A DNA stretch of 64,000 nt, from positions 76,110,095 through 76,174,094 of the forward strand of contig ML679956.1 in the NCBI GenBank assembly GCA_007922225.1, read 5' to 3'. The stretch comes from Emydura subglobosa (taxonomy: Eukaryota > Chordata > Testudines > Chelidae). Within the stretch, counting starts at the first letter, position 1; each line of letters opens with the position of its first letter. Below are positions 10,380-20,215 of the stretch, piece by piece. Position numbers and translations under genes: made by a program. The notes below the pieces were generated by a model. The model did no database searches, was not told where the DNA came from, and saw nothing but the letters and a program-made list of their open reading frames with translations.

Positions 10380-13320
10380 AAAGCGGTTTTTATAAGCTAA
10401 ACACACCCCTGCAGTGGCGCAGCCCAGCGGCCTGGGCTCAATGGGGCATTGAGGCAGGGGCTTAACTCTGAGTGTGTGCTGCAATCCTGCACTGGAACAG
10501 GTGCTGGAACAGGATGCTTTGCCCCTTTATGAGCCTGGGACCAGCCAGCCCTGTTCTGATGTAGAGAGCCCAGGTAAGAATAGGTTGGGGTCTGGTAATT
10601 TCCAAGGGGTCAAGCGATGAGCGCCTGATTCCTATAAAGGCTGAAAGCTCAAGTGAGAAGAAGAGCTGTTAAGAACCAGAGAGACTCTGGCAAGGAAGCC
10701 CTAGGGCAGGAGAATTGTTTAGCTGTTGGATTCAATGTTGAATTGTTTTATTTCGGGGTTTGGCTGAAAACTCATTGGGGCGTTAAAGGAACGGCCTGGA
10801 TACACTCTGGCCGTGGCACTGGTTCTTTGCTGGGCTGGGAAGACAGCCTACAGGGACCAAACTCAACAGCCTACGGCAGGTCACAAGAACCAGAAGTGAA
10901 GCTAGCTAGAAACTGTCACAGACTAAACGAGTTAAGGTTTGTAATTCACTTTGATCTCTACAGGTGCAAAATATGGTTTGGGTTATTACTGGAGATTAGC
11001 CTAACCCTGAGTGAAATACTTTACAGTAGTAGTGCAGACTCCTGGTCCAGTGTGAAGTTCAACTGAATTAATTATGGCTCTGCATGAGGACAGAGGCCCA
11101 TGCTAGAGGATCTCATGTAGGATCTGAGCTATACTAACTGAAAGGGAGCAGTGTTTGCCTGGTTCCCTAGCCTTTCAGCAGGTGTTGATCTTGCTGGGAA
11201 GCAGTAAGTGTATGCTGCTGATTCACTATTGCAGATGACTCCATTTCTCCACTTGGCTACAAGGGAGACGGGAAATAGCGCTCTACACGGAGAGGACCGA
11301 GGGTGTGGGCTGAGCAGTCCTTGAGGAGGACCCCAAGAGCAGGTAAGCCTTGGGGTGGATTTTGTATTCCTTTCTTTGGAATCTGTGTACATCTCAGGGG
11401 AAGGCGTAGTATGATCCTGAATTCATTTTTTAAAACAAAATAAAAACCCGATTAATACAATTTCAAGCTGATGGTTTCATCTTAAAACACATGATGCACA
11501 GGACTGTCCTTCTCAAGGTGGAGAACAGTTCTTTCTGGGATATAGCTGAAATGGAAGGTTGGAAATCAGGATGGAGGAGCTAAACATTCTCAAAGGTAAT
11601 ATGTCCCCGCCACTCCAGACTCCATAAATGTAAGGTGTGAGAAATTCCAGAGCATCTTTGGGGAATCCAATAAAAACCCCTCCTCTCAGTCTCTCTCTGT
11701 GACGCACCAGGAAAACGACATTAGAAACAGCTGTTCTCAAATTGTGAGTCAGACCCCTCTCCAAAAAAATAATGAGATTGGCTTAAAAATCATGAGCCTT
11801 TACAAACTTTTGGTTCTTTTGATTTGCTTCCTGGTTCGCATTTTCATGCCTTTCTCTGCAATCATGAGAATGAGAAATTTCTGACTTTAAAAAACCAGAA
11901 ACCTGAGGATCAAATCTTTTAACTGTGTCTGACTTCAGGAACTGGGGCTTTACAGAAAATCATAATTATTGAGAGACTTGGGATAAAATTGAAAGAGCTT
12001 GCAACACTGGGAAAGGATCTGAGGGAGTCCATTATGGTGTGTTAGGAATAGTGATTGCTTGTCAGCAACATTTAATGAGGGTTAACAACTGTGTAACAGA
12101 CACTCATTTAGGAGTGCAACCCAGTAGTTAAATCTCTTTAGATATGTCCTAATATTCACCCAGTAACAGCTGCCGTAACACATGGTGATGGGCAAAGGGG
12201 TGCGCTCAGCCTTCTATGAGCAGGGCTAGTGAGACGAGAGAGCGCTTCCATGGTGAAAATTAGGGATGGTCAAACCTGTTGTGCTTTGAGCTTGTGTGAA
12301 TGAGGCTCTTGCGAAACGACTTAGAGTCCCTGTAGCTTTGTCCACGTTATGTGCATGTCATAGCCTGGTTCCACTTACAGGAGTCGGACTTACACCTGTG
12401 CAGGTGAGCTCAGGGTCTGTATGCATTGTTAACTAGAGGCAGAAGAACCAGCACAAAATCTGGGTTGACACAACTGGAGGATCAGATTGTACCCGCTGGA
12501 TTTGCTTCGGGAGGGTTCCCTCCCCAGACAAAAAGAGGGTAGGGGATCCTGGAATTTCCACAGAAGGTGACATTTGCTCCTATGCAGAGGTCTTGCATAA
12601 AGGCACTCTAATATCCCACTTTAAGTCCTTAAAATGGGGAGTGGGGGGGAGTTAAGTGATGTAGAGTGGTGAATTTCAATGGGGAGGGCAGACTGGGGAG
12701 GCGTGAATGCTGGGGTGGTGCAGGCAGTGAAGAGGTTGGAGCAACTGGGGAAGGTGATGAGCGGTAGCCCGTTACAGCTCCATGACTCTCAGGGCAGATT
12801 TGTACCATCCCTAGCCCTGGCATAGGCTGGAAAAGCGTGGCTACTGCTCTAACTTACACCAAACTGGCATGGTCCCTTAGGGACTGTACACCAGCTGGGT
12901 ATAACTGGAGCACAGCACATTCTGATTGGGTCCCCTCCTCACACACGCCCACCTGGGTATTGAGTGTGTCTGGTGGAAGGTATAGCACAGAAATATCCTA
13001 GGCTGGCTTTGCGCCAGTTCCAGGCTGCCTGCACTGGGGAGAATTCTTAGCTATGCAGATCTGGCTGCTTTCTGGCTGACGGGGGCTGGAAAAGAACTGA
13101 GAACTTTTTCCCCATCAATACCTGTCTAGGAATATTTGAATAGTGGAAACACCCTGGGGGGAACAATTGTTCAGAGGTATGAGCAGGCGTCACATGGTGA
13201 AAATAAGCAAACAGATATAGGATGAAGATCAGGGGGGAAAATTCCTAATAGTGAACTCTATTAGACTGTGGAATAAACACTAACAACGTTAAAATGATTA
13301 CTCAATTGTCATGTGTAGGC
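10380..13320. other. Intergenic stretch without a recognised gene
   Basis: Apart from the repeat entered at 11735-11910, this holds only short frames without similarity. No RNA gene is seen. Confidence 0.5.
11735..11910. repeat. Unclassified interspersed repeat (ATCATGAG motif)
   Basis: Repeated ATGAGATTGGCTTAAAAATC, AAAATCATGAG and AATCATGAGAATGAG words are followed by TTTTGGTTCTTTTGATTTGC. I recall this word set from many sauropsid loci, so it is probably an interspersed repeat, but I cannot name the family or define its ends. Confidence 0.35.
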
Positions 13321-13324
13321 TCAC

Positions 13325-13445
13325 TGACACCTCAAACACAGCCTGTGAGATAGATAACTGTCATCTCCATTTTCCAGCGGGGGAAACTGAGGAAGGGAAG
13401 TGTGCGTGATTTGCCTCGTAGGGAATCTGTGCCAAAGTAGAAATG
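13325..13445 (-). mobile_element. MIR-type SINE fragment
   Basis: The + strand shows CATCTCCATTTTCCAGCG, then GGGGAAACTGAGGAAGGGAA, then GTGATTTGCCTCG. This is the reverse complement of the MIR core (CTCAGTTTCC before the GGGAAATGG-type stretch). Short and diverged. Confidence 0.6.
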
Positions 13446-13449
13446 ATAG

Positions 13450-15500
13450 GCCAACTACCACACAGCACCCCTCACTAGACTGCATCGCTAGAGTCTTTGC
13501 AAACTGGAACCTAATACTGAATATCCTGCAGGAAACCATGCTGGATTGGCAAGTGGGGATGAACTGTGTGACCTCATAGGTATTTTCCTTTGCTCTGACT
13601 TCTGTGACTCAACCCCCGCCTGGAGCTGGAGTCATTGAATCAGGGAGGTTTGGTTCACGCTGTCAGGACTCTGACTGAGTGGCTGCTCGGAAGAGCTGAG
13701 CGGTTGGCACTTGGGTTTCTGCCAGGAAATGCCTTCAGAAAGAGAGAATGTCTTGGGTGAGCTCGACGGAAAATAAACCAAGGTGAAAGGAACGAAATTG
13801 GAAGTGAAAATAAAACGATGAGAGTTCAGGCTAATGTTTTCCAAAGGTAGGACAGGTCGAGTTTCGTGCAGTAGAACAGAGCAAGTCAAGGGTTAATTTA
13901 GGGAAAGAGGCAAGACGGAAAGAAAAATTGCCTCGATCCTGCGATTGGTTCTGCACTGGCTGAGAGCTGACTCACAAGTTACAAAGAAGGAAAACTTGAA
14001 GTCACCCTGGTCGTTCCCTGTGGTCGAATGGGGCTCCTCGAGGCACAGGAGGTGTGGAGCAGCTGCTGTCCTTGCATAAGGGCATGACTGCAGAGATCAA
14101 AGCTCATCCCCCATCCCGTGCAGTTCAGGCCTGCAAGGGGCAGATGTGATAACGGCTTATCCTCTTTGGAACAGACCACTAGACAGCGATCACAAATAAC
14201 TGAACAGAGCTGCCATTCCATCCAGTGGAGGGCAGGTAGGATATGTGTCCTGTGAAGTAGGAAGTGAGACAAAAGGGGACGGGGGGTAGAGGGAGATTCT
14301 AGGCAGAATTTCTAGCTACACTGAAGTAGCGTGGGAACATGGCGAGCCGATCAAGTTCCATGCCGTTGTCCCAGTCATTCTCCATAGACCCTTCTGGCCC
14401 CAGTCCATTATTCCAATGATAAAGGACTGGTTATTTATTTTATAATTCCTTAGCGGCGCTACTGGTGGCTTTAGATGTGGTTGTAAGTGTGTTTTTTTCT
14501 AAAAAAATGCGGTTTCTCGAAATGCTGCGTGGTTGTTTGCTCAGGCATTTGTTTCAGGCCGGCTCTTGTGCGCCCACTGAAATGCTGCAAAATATTAGAC
14601 ATTAAAAGGCTTTTAAAAAAAATGGACGTTCATTGTTTTAATGGCTAACACCTCTGTTAACACCTTGTCATATGTTTGTGCAGCACTGCTGCCCTCTGCT
14701 GGGTGGAATGTCAGACCTGCTCAAATGAGTGTCCTATATGTGCTGCTATGGAGCTGGAAGCCCATCATTTAGTTTAGGACTGCAAATTCCTAGGGCAGTG
14801 ATACTTTGAAAATCCTGGGTAGCCATAGGTCTGTTTCAGAATGGCCCTATTCCTGCTATCTATATGTGCTGTGCATACAATGCACCCTACCTGTATTCAT
14901 CAGTGGGTAGGCTCACCAAATATACGCTATCACACTGCTATGTGCTAGACTGAAGTCATTATACACTTCTTTTTTTAATAACACACACTCTAGTATGGAA
15001 GATCTTTGGGTCTCAAGAACAGTCTTATGAACAGGGGACTCTGTATAACTGGAACATCAGGAAAAGGGTTCCAATAGATGGCTTAAATCAGCAAGTGATC
15101 ACCAGCACAATGCAAATCCACCACCTAACCATTCAGCAGAGTATTCAATCAGGAAAGACATTAGTTTGGGCAAACATGTAGATGCCTTGCATGTGCTTTG
15201 CATCTGCTTCCTGAAAGCAGAAATCTTCTTGTCAGCCCCCGTTTTGCAACTCCTGAAAATGCCATCTGCTGTCTCAGTCATAAAAAAGTCACGTGTCGTC
15301 TGGACTTTAAAGTGAATCGGCTTTGTTTCCTTACTCAGACTCAAGCGAGAGAGGAAACAGCTAGATGTGATGGCCACTCCCCTTTTCCAAGCCCTCTTGC
15401 CATTTGCATTGACTGCATTGCAGATTATCATTCCTTTCCGCAATCAGAATCTCTCTCAAACGCACAAGTCTGTTGCCTTATTCTCGCTCCTGTTTGGGAT
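13450..15500. other. Repeat-poor intergenic block
   Basis: No gene or recognisable transposon. The segment at about 14330-14700 has AT-rich words such as TGCAAAATATTAGACATTAAAAGG and lacks repeat signatures, which is a common look for conserved non-coding DNA near developmental genes. That is a guess to be tested by alignment. Confidence 0.3.
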
Positions 15501-15504
15501 GAAG

Positions 15505-15600
15505 ATGGAGGATGATCAAGTCCTGCCATGAGTGCAGGGGACTGGACTAGCTGACCTCACAAGGTCCTTCCAGTCCTACGATTCTATGAGTCTATGATTT
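15505..15600 (+). mobile_element. CR1 LINE 3' terminus
   Basis: The stretch ends GACTGGACTAGCTGACCTCA, AAGGTCCTTCCAGTCCTAC, then GATTCTATGAGTCTATGATT. The short tandem of the GATTCTATGA octamer-like unit is the diagnostic CR1 3' end. About 95 bases remain. Confidence 0.85.
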
Positions 15601-17664
15601 TTAAAGCATCTTGTCCATTGGTTGAAGGATTTGTGCCAACCCGCCCAAAACAGGCATCTGCAACTTCACTTGCCGCTTTTTAAATTTCAGCTGTTTTGTA
15701 GACCTCTCTCATTTAAATGACAAGAGGTCAGCAGTACTGTGGAAACAGAGGCTCATGCAGTATTTCCCAACCACTTATACCTGACACCAGCCTTTGGACC
15801 TCACGCCTTTCCTTAAGACTCTTTGGTGGGGCCTAGGGTGAAACTACTGCCTGCTTCTCCACTGGGCTCTGCACATTGCAATTGGCTGTGGAACCTGGGC
15901 TGCCCTGAACTTGTCCCTGGAGAACTGAAGGGGGTTAGCGCTTAGTGGGATGGCAGCTGTCTTGAGTTTCTTTAGATAACAAGGGGAGATGGAACATTGG
16001 ACCATGGAAGAAGGTTCCATGACACTTAGAAAATATTTTTGTTCTCTGTGGCGTCTCCAGCTAGGCAAAATGCAGTTGGAATGTGAACTGCTCTGAAAGT
16101 CACTGGAAGACTAGCTGAGATCTGCAAAGCTGGGCTGATGTTAGGAAAAGCTCAAAACCCGGAAGGTGTTTGTGTGTGTGAGAGGGACAGAGACTACCTA
16201 GTGGGCTGGTTTTCCATGAAACTATGCATGCTGCAGGAGTTCGCTTGGACCGGTCTGATTTGTGCAGCCTGTTTTTAGCTCATGAAAATAAAGGGAACCA
16301 AAACAGATTGTTTGCACAGTCCTAAATGGGAGGGAGACAGTGCTGGAGCCGGCAGATTCCCAAGTGGAAATGACAGATGGGTGCATAGCTTCCTTTGTCC
16401 AGAGGAGGTATGTAATCGTGGCCAGTATAGTACATGTCCTCATCTGTGCCTGAATCACAGACAGTATGGGTCATATTCAGCTGTTATGGCATACTGGCAC
16501 CTTTTTCATATTGCCTTTTTATTCTCCAGTATTTAACCTTTCATTGTATTAAAAAAAAAGTATCTAGCTGCTGAAAGAGCCTTGAAAACAAAAGCTGGGT
16601 GTAACTGACACAGCGACATCTGCCTGTGTTTGCAGAACCTGAACCGATAACTGAGAAGTGTGACCTGCACCGTTCATCTCAGTGAATTCCAGCTTAGATA
16701 CCTTGACATTAAGGGATTCACTATTTCACTGCTCATCTAAGCAAATACAGAAAGAGAATGGAGAATAGGCTGAAAATCCACCCAAGAGCATGAATAATCA
16801 TAGTCTGAACACTTGCATAATCTACTGGAAGTGGTGTCTTGTGGGTGGAGTTTATTTTGTGGGTGGAGCTTGGAAATGTATTTAAACACCCCTCATTAGC
16901 TCAAGCTGCAGAGACTTGTGTTTTCAGCTCTGGTTCAATTGTTGGTGTGTTGTCCGAAATGGCAGCCACTGTGTGACCCCTACGAGAAGCTGTAAACGGA
17001 GGCAAGGCATGGTTGCTGTGGCCAGTGCTATTCCAGTGCTGCTCGCCCTATAAGAACCCTTTTCTTGAGCCTTTATGGAGGTAGGATTTGGCTGGCGTCT
17101 GCTACGTTCAGTCTGCATGGAGATGCTTCCTTCTAGGCCCCCACTCTGCCAACTCCCTCTTCAAAGCACTTGTCTTCCTGAGGGCCGCTGGAGAGCCAAA
17201 CTAAGGTCAAGAGTAAACCATGCAGGCTTCAGGGACAGGATTTGCCAGTGGAGAATGGCTGAGGCCTGAGTGGAGAGGGAAAGGGAGAGAGTGGAATCCC
17301 CTTGCCAGCAGCTGTGCGGGGAGCCCCTCGCTCAGGTGTGAATCAACCACCTGACGCCTACACGCTCTCAGGGCACGGGGAGAAGCAAAACTTTTCCCAA
17401 TAAAGTTCCAATTCGGAAATCTCCTGACAGATAAATGGCAGGGTCTGAGGGTTTTGTCGGTTAACAATACTGCAGACCTCAGCCTGGCAGTGAAGTGAAG
17501 GGGATGGTTAAACTGCTGGACACTACTGCATATGAAGCGGGGGATTAGCTGGCACAGCAAGGATCTTAATGTAGAGCCATACGATTTGCTAAAAAGTTTC
17601 CCGCTCCTTTACTATATAGCAATTGCACACATGTACACGCACACAGGTGCATGCTCTCACATAC
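15601..17664. other. Intergenic stretch without a recognised gene
   Basis: Only short frames without similarity. A pair of near repeats, GTGGGTGGAGTTTATTTTGT and GTGGGTGGAGCTTGGAAATG, lies at 16842-16880. No RNA gene is seen. Confidence 0.4.
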
Positions 17665-18560
17665 ACTCATAAACATGAAATCATCACTGACAAAGTTTGC
17701 AGAGGACACAAAAATCAGGGGCGTGGTAGATAATGAAGAGGAGAGGTCCAATCTCTATAACTCGTTTTAAACTGGGCAAAAGCAAACGACATGCGTGTGA
17801 ATACGGCTAAATGTAAACGTACACATCTAGGAACAAAGAATGCAGGCCATACTTACAAGCTTGGGGGACTCTATCCTGTGAAGCAGTGACTCTGAAAAAG
17901 ATTTGGGGGTCCTGGTGGATAATCAGCTGACCATGAGCTACCTGTGTAACTCTGTGGTCAAAAGAGGGAATGCGATCCTGGGATGTGTATACAGGGGAAG
18001 CTCGAGTAGGAGTAGAGAAATTATTTTACCTCTGTATTTGGCAGTGGTATGACTGCGGCCGGAATCCTGTGTCCAGTTCTGGTGCTCACAGTTCAAGAAG
18101 GATGTTGATAAATTGGAGCGGGTTCAGAGAAGACCTACAAGGATTAGAAAACATGCGTTAGAGTAACAGACTCAAAGAGCTCAATTTAGTTATCTTAACA
18201 AAGAGAAAGTTAAGGGGTGATGATTACAATCTATGGGTATCTACACGGAGAACAAATATTTAATAATGAGCTCTTCAATCTAGCAGAAAAAGGTATGACA
18301 CAATCCAGTGGCTGGAAGTTGAAGCCAGACACATTCAGACATAAGAAATAAGGTGTCAGTTTTTAACAGTGAGAGTAACCAATGGCGTAATTTACCTAGG
18401 GTTGTGGTGGATTCCCCATCACTGGCAATTTTTAAATCAATATTGGATGTTTTTCTAAATGATCTGCACTAGAAATTGTTTTGGGGAAGTTCTCTGACGC
18501 GTGTTACACAAGTGATCAGATTAGATGACTACAGGGTTCCCTTCTGGCTTTGGAATCTAT
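17665..18560 (+). mobile_element. CR1 LINE fragment including reverse-transcriptase remnant
   Basis: Starts in the RT domain: ATCATCACTGACAAAGTTTG then CAGAGGACACAAAAATC, which corresponds to the catalytic FADDT region but reads AED here, so the second motif residue is altered. It continues through GATTTGGGGGTCCTGGTGGA (DLGVLVD), TGCTCACAGTTCAAGAAGG, GCTGGAAGTTGAAGCCAGAC and ATTCCCCATCACTGGCAATT to TCCCTTCTGGCTTTGGAATC. The copy has several frameshifts and indels. Same subfamily as 6073-6750 but longer. It sits about 1.2 kb upstream of the WNT9A promoter. Confidence 0.88.
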
Positions 18561-18779
18561 GAACAGGATATAGTTTGGTTAAATGGGTCTAGTTGCCCCC
18601 AAAAGTTGGAAAGACCAGAACATTTTTTCTATTTGGATCTCAAGGAATTTCTTTTTAGTTGTTATGCTGGCAATTTTATGATTATTTTATTTGGACAATT
18701 TTTATATGATATGTACCTGTAGGTTGTAGTAGGTGCATTTTACACATGGAAAAAATAAGTCCATTGAAGTATAACCCCC

Positions 18780-19137
18780 ATATCCCTGGACATCATGCTT
18801 CTTACTACACCAGTACGTTCATTCACATAATGTGTTCACTCTTTGTGTCTCATTCACACTCATCCACCACATTCATGGCCATTCATGCTTATTCACATAT
18901 GCAGTTTCCGTCTAACTCTCACTTATTCACACATTTCATACCCATATTCACACACACACTCCATCCACGCGCCTGTCCACAAACTCACATGCCCGTTCAT
19001 TCAAACACAGGAGGGACACACGTCTGCACAGTGACGCTCCTGCACAAGTTCCACCTGCTCAGGCGCACAACCACGCAAGCATCCGGTCTCACATTTCCAC
19101 ATCTCTCACACTCCTGCAGTCACACTCAAGCCTACAT
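18780..19137. repeat. Degenerate CATTCACACTCA-rich tract
   Basis: Low-complexity DNA with many variants of CATTCACACT and TCACACATTC, and near absence of G on this strand. It grades into the 39-bp minisatellite at 19138. It looks like an old, decayed part of the same tandem array. The long open frames on both strands here are by-products of the composition. Confidence 0.65.
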
Positions 19138-19314
19138 GTGCACTCCACGCTCATGCGCACCGTCATGCTCAGGCAGCTGGTTCTCTTGCTGATGTGCACA
19201 GTCCCGCTCAGGTGCCTGATTCTCACGCTCATGTGCACAATCACACTCCCACAGCTGATTTTCACACTCACGCGCACAATCACACTCATGCACCTGATTC
19301 TCACGCTCACGAGC
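19138..19314. repeat. 39-bp minisatellite, about 4.5 copies
   Basis: Tandem units of exactly 39 bases start at 19138, 19177, 19216, 19255 and 19294 (last partial). The unit begins CTGATTCTCACGCTCATGTG and includes CACAATCACACTC. Copies 2 and 3 are the most alike. Because 39 is a multiple of three, each frame repeats every 13 codons, which explains open frames through the array. It lies about 350 bases upstream of the TATA-like box. Confidence 0.85.
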
Positions 19315-19339
19315 AGTCTCTCTCTCTTTCTCTGTCTCT

Positions 19340-19364
19340 CACACACACACACACACACACACAC
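19340..19364. repeat. (CA)12 microsatellite
   Basis: Uninterrupted CA dinucleotide run following a CT-rich tract (19315-19340), about 300 bases upstream of the TATA-like box. Confidence 0.95.
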
Positions 19365-19485
19365 GATCACTTCCCTCCCGCCCCGCCCGCTCTCTCCGCC
19401 TGCCCCTTTCCCTGGGAGCTCCAGCCTACCCTGTCTCAGCTGCTCCCGTCCCGCCCCTCCCCGCCGCATGTGCCGGGCCGGCCCC

Positions 19486-19700
19486 TGCTGGGGGGGGCGG
19501 AGCCTGAGCCCCTAGCCCCGCCCCTTCCCCCGGCGTCCCCGCCCCCTCCTCGCAGAGCCCTCTCGGCCAGTGGGCGGGGCTTGCAGACGGGGCCCCGCCC
19601 CTCCCCCGGCTGGGCAGGCCCCGCCCTGCCCCGCTCCCGGCTGGGCACTCGCTGCCTCCCCGGCTATAAGAAGGCAGCTCGGGCAGCCGGAGCCTCGTCG
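19486..19700 (+). promoter_or_regulatory. WNT9A: Putative WNT9A core promoter with TATA-like box and GC boxes
   Basis: Very GC-rich stretch directly upstream of exon 1. GC boxes of the Sp1/KLF type are visible at 19516-19524 (CCCCGCCCC), 19572-19580 (GGGCGGGGC) and 19593-19601 (CCCCGCCCC). A TATA-like CTATAAGAAG lies at 19664-19673, which predicts transcription start near 19690-19700 and a 5' leader of about 50 bases. No CAGE or cDNA evidence is available to me, so the start site is inferred from spacing only. A TATA-like box inside a CpG island would suit a developmental gene with focused, tissue-restricted initiation. Confidence 0.65.
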
Positions 19701-19719
19701 GGCTCTGCGGGGAAACGAG

Positions 19720-19806
19720 ATGATCGGCCCTGGCGCTGCAGCAAAATGCTGGATGGACACCTCCTTCTGGGATGGCTCTCCTCCTGCGCGCTGCTGGTGC
19801 TGCTGA
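19720..19806 (+). other. Upstream ORF overlapping the WNT9A start codon
   Basis: An ATG at 19720, inside the predicted 5' leader, opens a 28-codon frame (starts MIGPG, stop TGA ending at 19806). It overlaps the first 61 bases of WNT9A coding sequence in a different frame. Its context has G at -3 and A at +4, so it is a moderate initiation site. If transcription starts upstream of 19720, as the TATA-like box suggests, ribosomes would meet this ATG first and WNT9A translation would depend on leaky scanning. The encoded peptide has no recognisable similarity and is probably only regulatory. Confidence 0.55.
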
Positions 19807-19840
19807 CCGGCGCCCCAGCCCCCTGCGCCGCCTACTTCGG
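19746..19840 (+). CDS. WNT9A: WNT9A coding exon 1 (signal peptide exon, partial CDS)
   Basis: First coding exon of a secreted Wnt ligand. In vertebrates WNT9A acts through Frizzled/LRP receptors, mainly in beta-catenin signalling, and is known for roles in joint formation and haematopoietic development. The exon holds 31 codons plus two bases. It starts MLDG, has a Leu-rich hydrophobic core at about residues 6-22, then a small-residue stretch ending CAA before YFG, which fits signal-peptidase cleavage near residues 29/30. The start is supported by A at -3 (AAAATGC) and by the match to the known MLDG start of the family. The exon ends TTC-GG followed by the donor GTAGGT, giving a phase-2 intron; joining to position 58726 restores a glycine codon and reads [15 protein letters not shown], as in WNT9A. 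The closest alternative, WNT9B, differs clearly in the residues that follow. A TATA-like box and CpG island lie directly upstream. Confidence 0.93.
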
Positions 19841-19917
19841 GTAGGTCCGCCGGACCCCCCACCCACCCCTCGGCGTCCGCTTCCCCCGGCTCCGTGTCTC
19901 CCCAGCGCGGCTCCCCG

Positions 19918-20215
19918 CTGCCTGCACCCCCAGCTCCCATTGCACCCCCACTTTAGCGTGCCCTGCACCCCCGTATAGCTCCTGCACCCCATCTGTGTCC
20001 CCTGCACCCCCACCTCTGCCTCAGTGCCGCTCCCCTGCACCCCATCTCAGTGCCCCTGCACCCCCGCCTCCCCGAAGCCGCTCCGCCCTGCACCCCCTCC
20101 CCCTGCGCCCCCCATCTGGGGGCGCCCTGAACCTCCCGCCTGTCCCCTGGGCTGCATTCAGCCTCCCCTGCACCTTCGCGGTGCCCCCTGCACTCGCCGC
20201 CCTGCACCGGGCACC
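19918..20215. repeat. C-rich interrupted tandem repeat (CCTGCACCCC)
   Basis: The 10-base word CCTGCACCCC or a close variant recurs at least nine times (for example 19921, 19962, 19981, 20001, 20034, 20055, 20087) at roughly 20-base intervals, separated by variable C-rich spacers. The complementary strand is rich in GGGG runs. It begins about 80 bases after the exon 1 donor. Confidence 0.8.

Noticed and set aside
19138..19314. Direct repeats resembling a CRISPR array
   Set aside because: The 39-base units are contiguous with no unique spacers, the genome is vertebrate, and no cas genes exist.
19194..19844. 216-codon plus-strand open frame running into exon 1 in the WNT9A frame
   Set aside because: It includes the minisatellite and the TATA-like box. 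The WNT9A start at 19746 matches the family, so the upstream extension is non-coding.
19426..20040. 204-codon open frame on the minus strand across the promoter and exon 1
   Set aside because: It lies in a CpG island where stop codons are rare, is rich in Gly, Ala, Arg and Pro, overlaps the real WNT9A exon antisense, and shows no domain.
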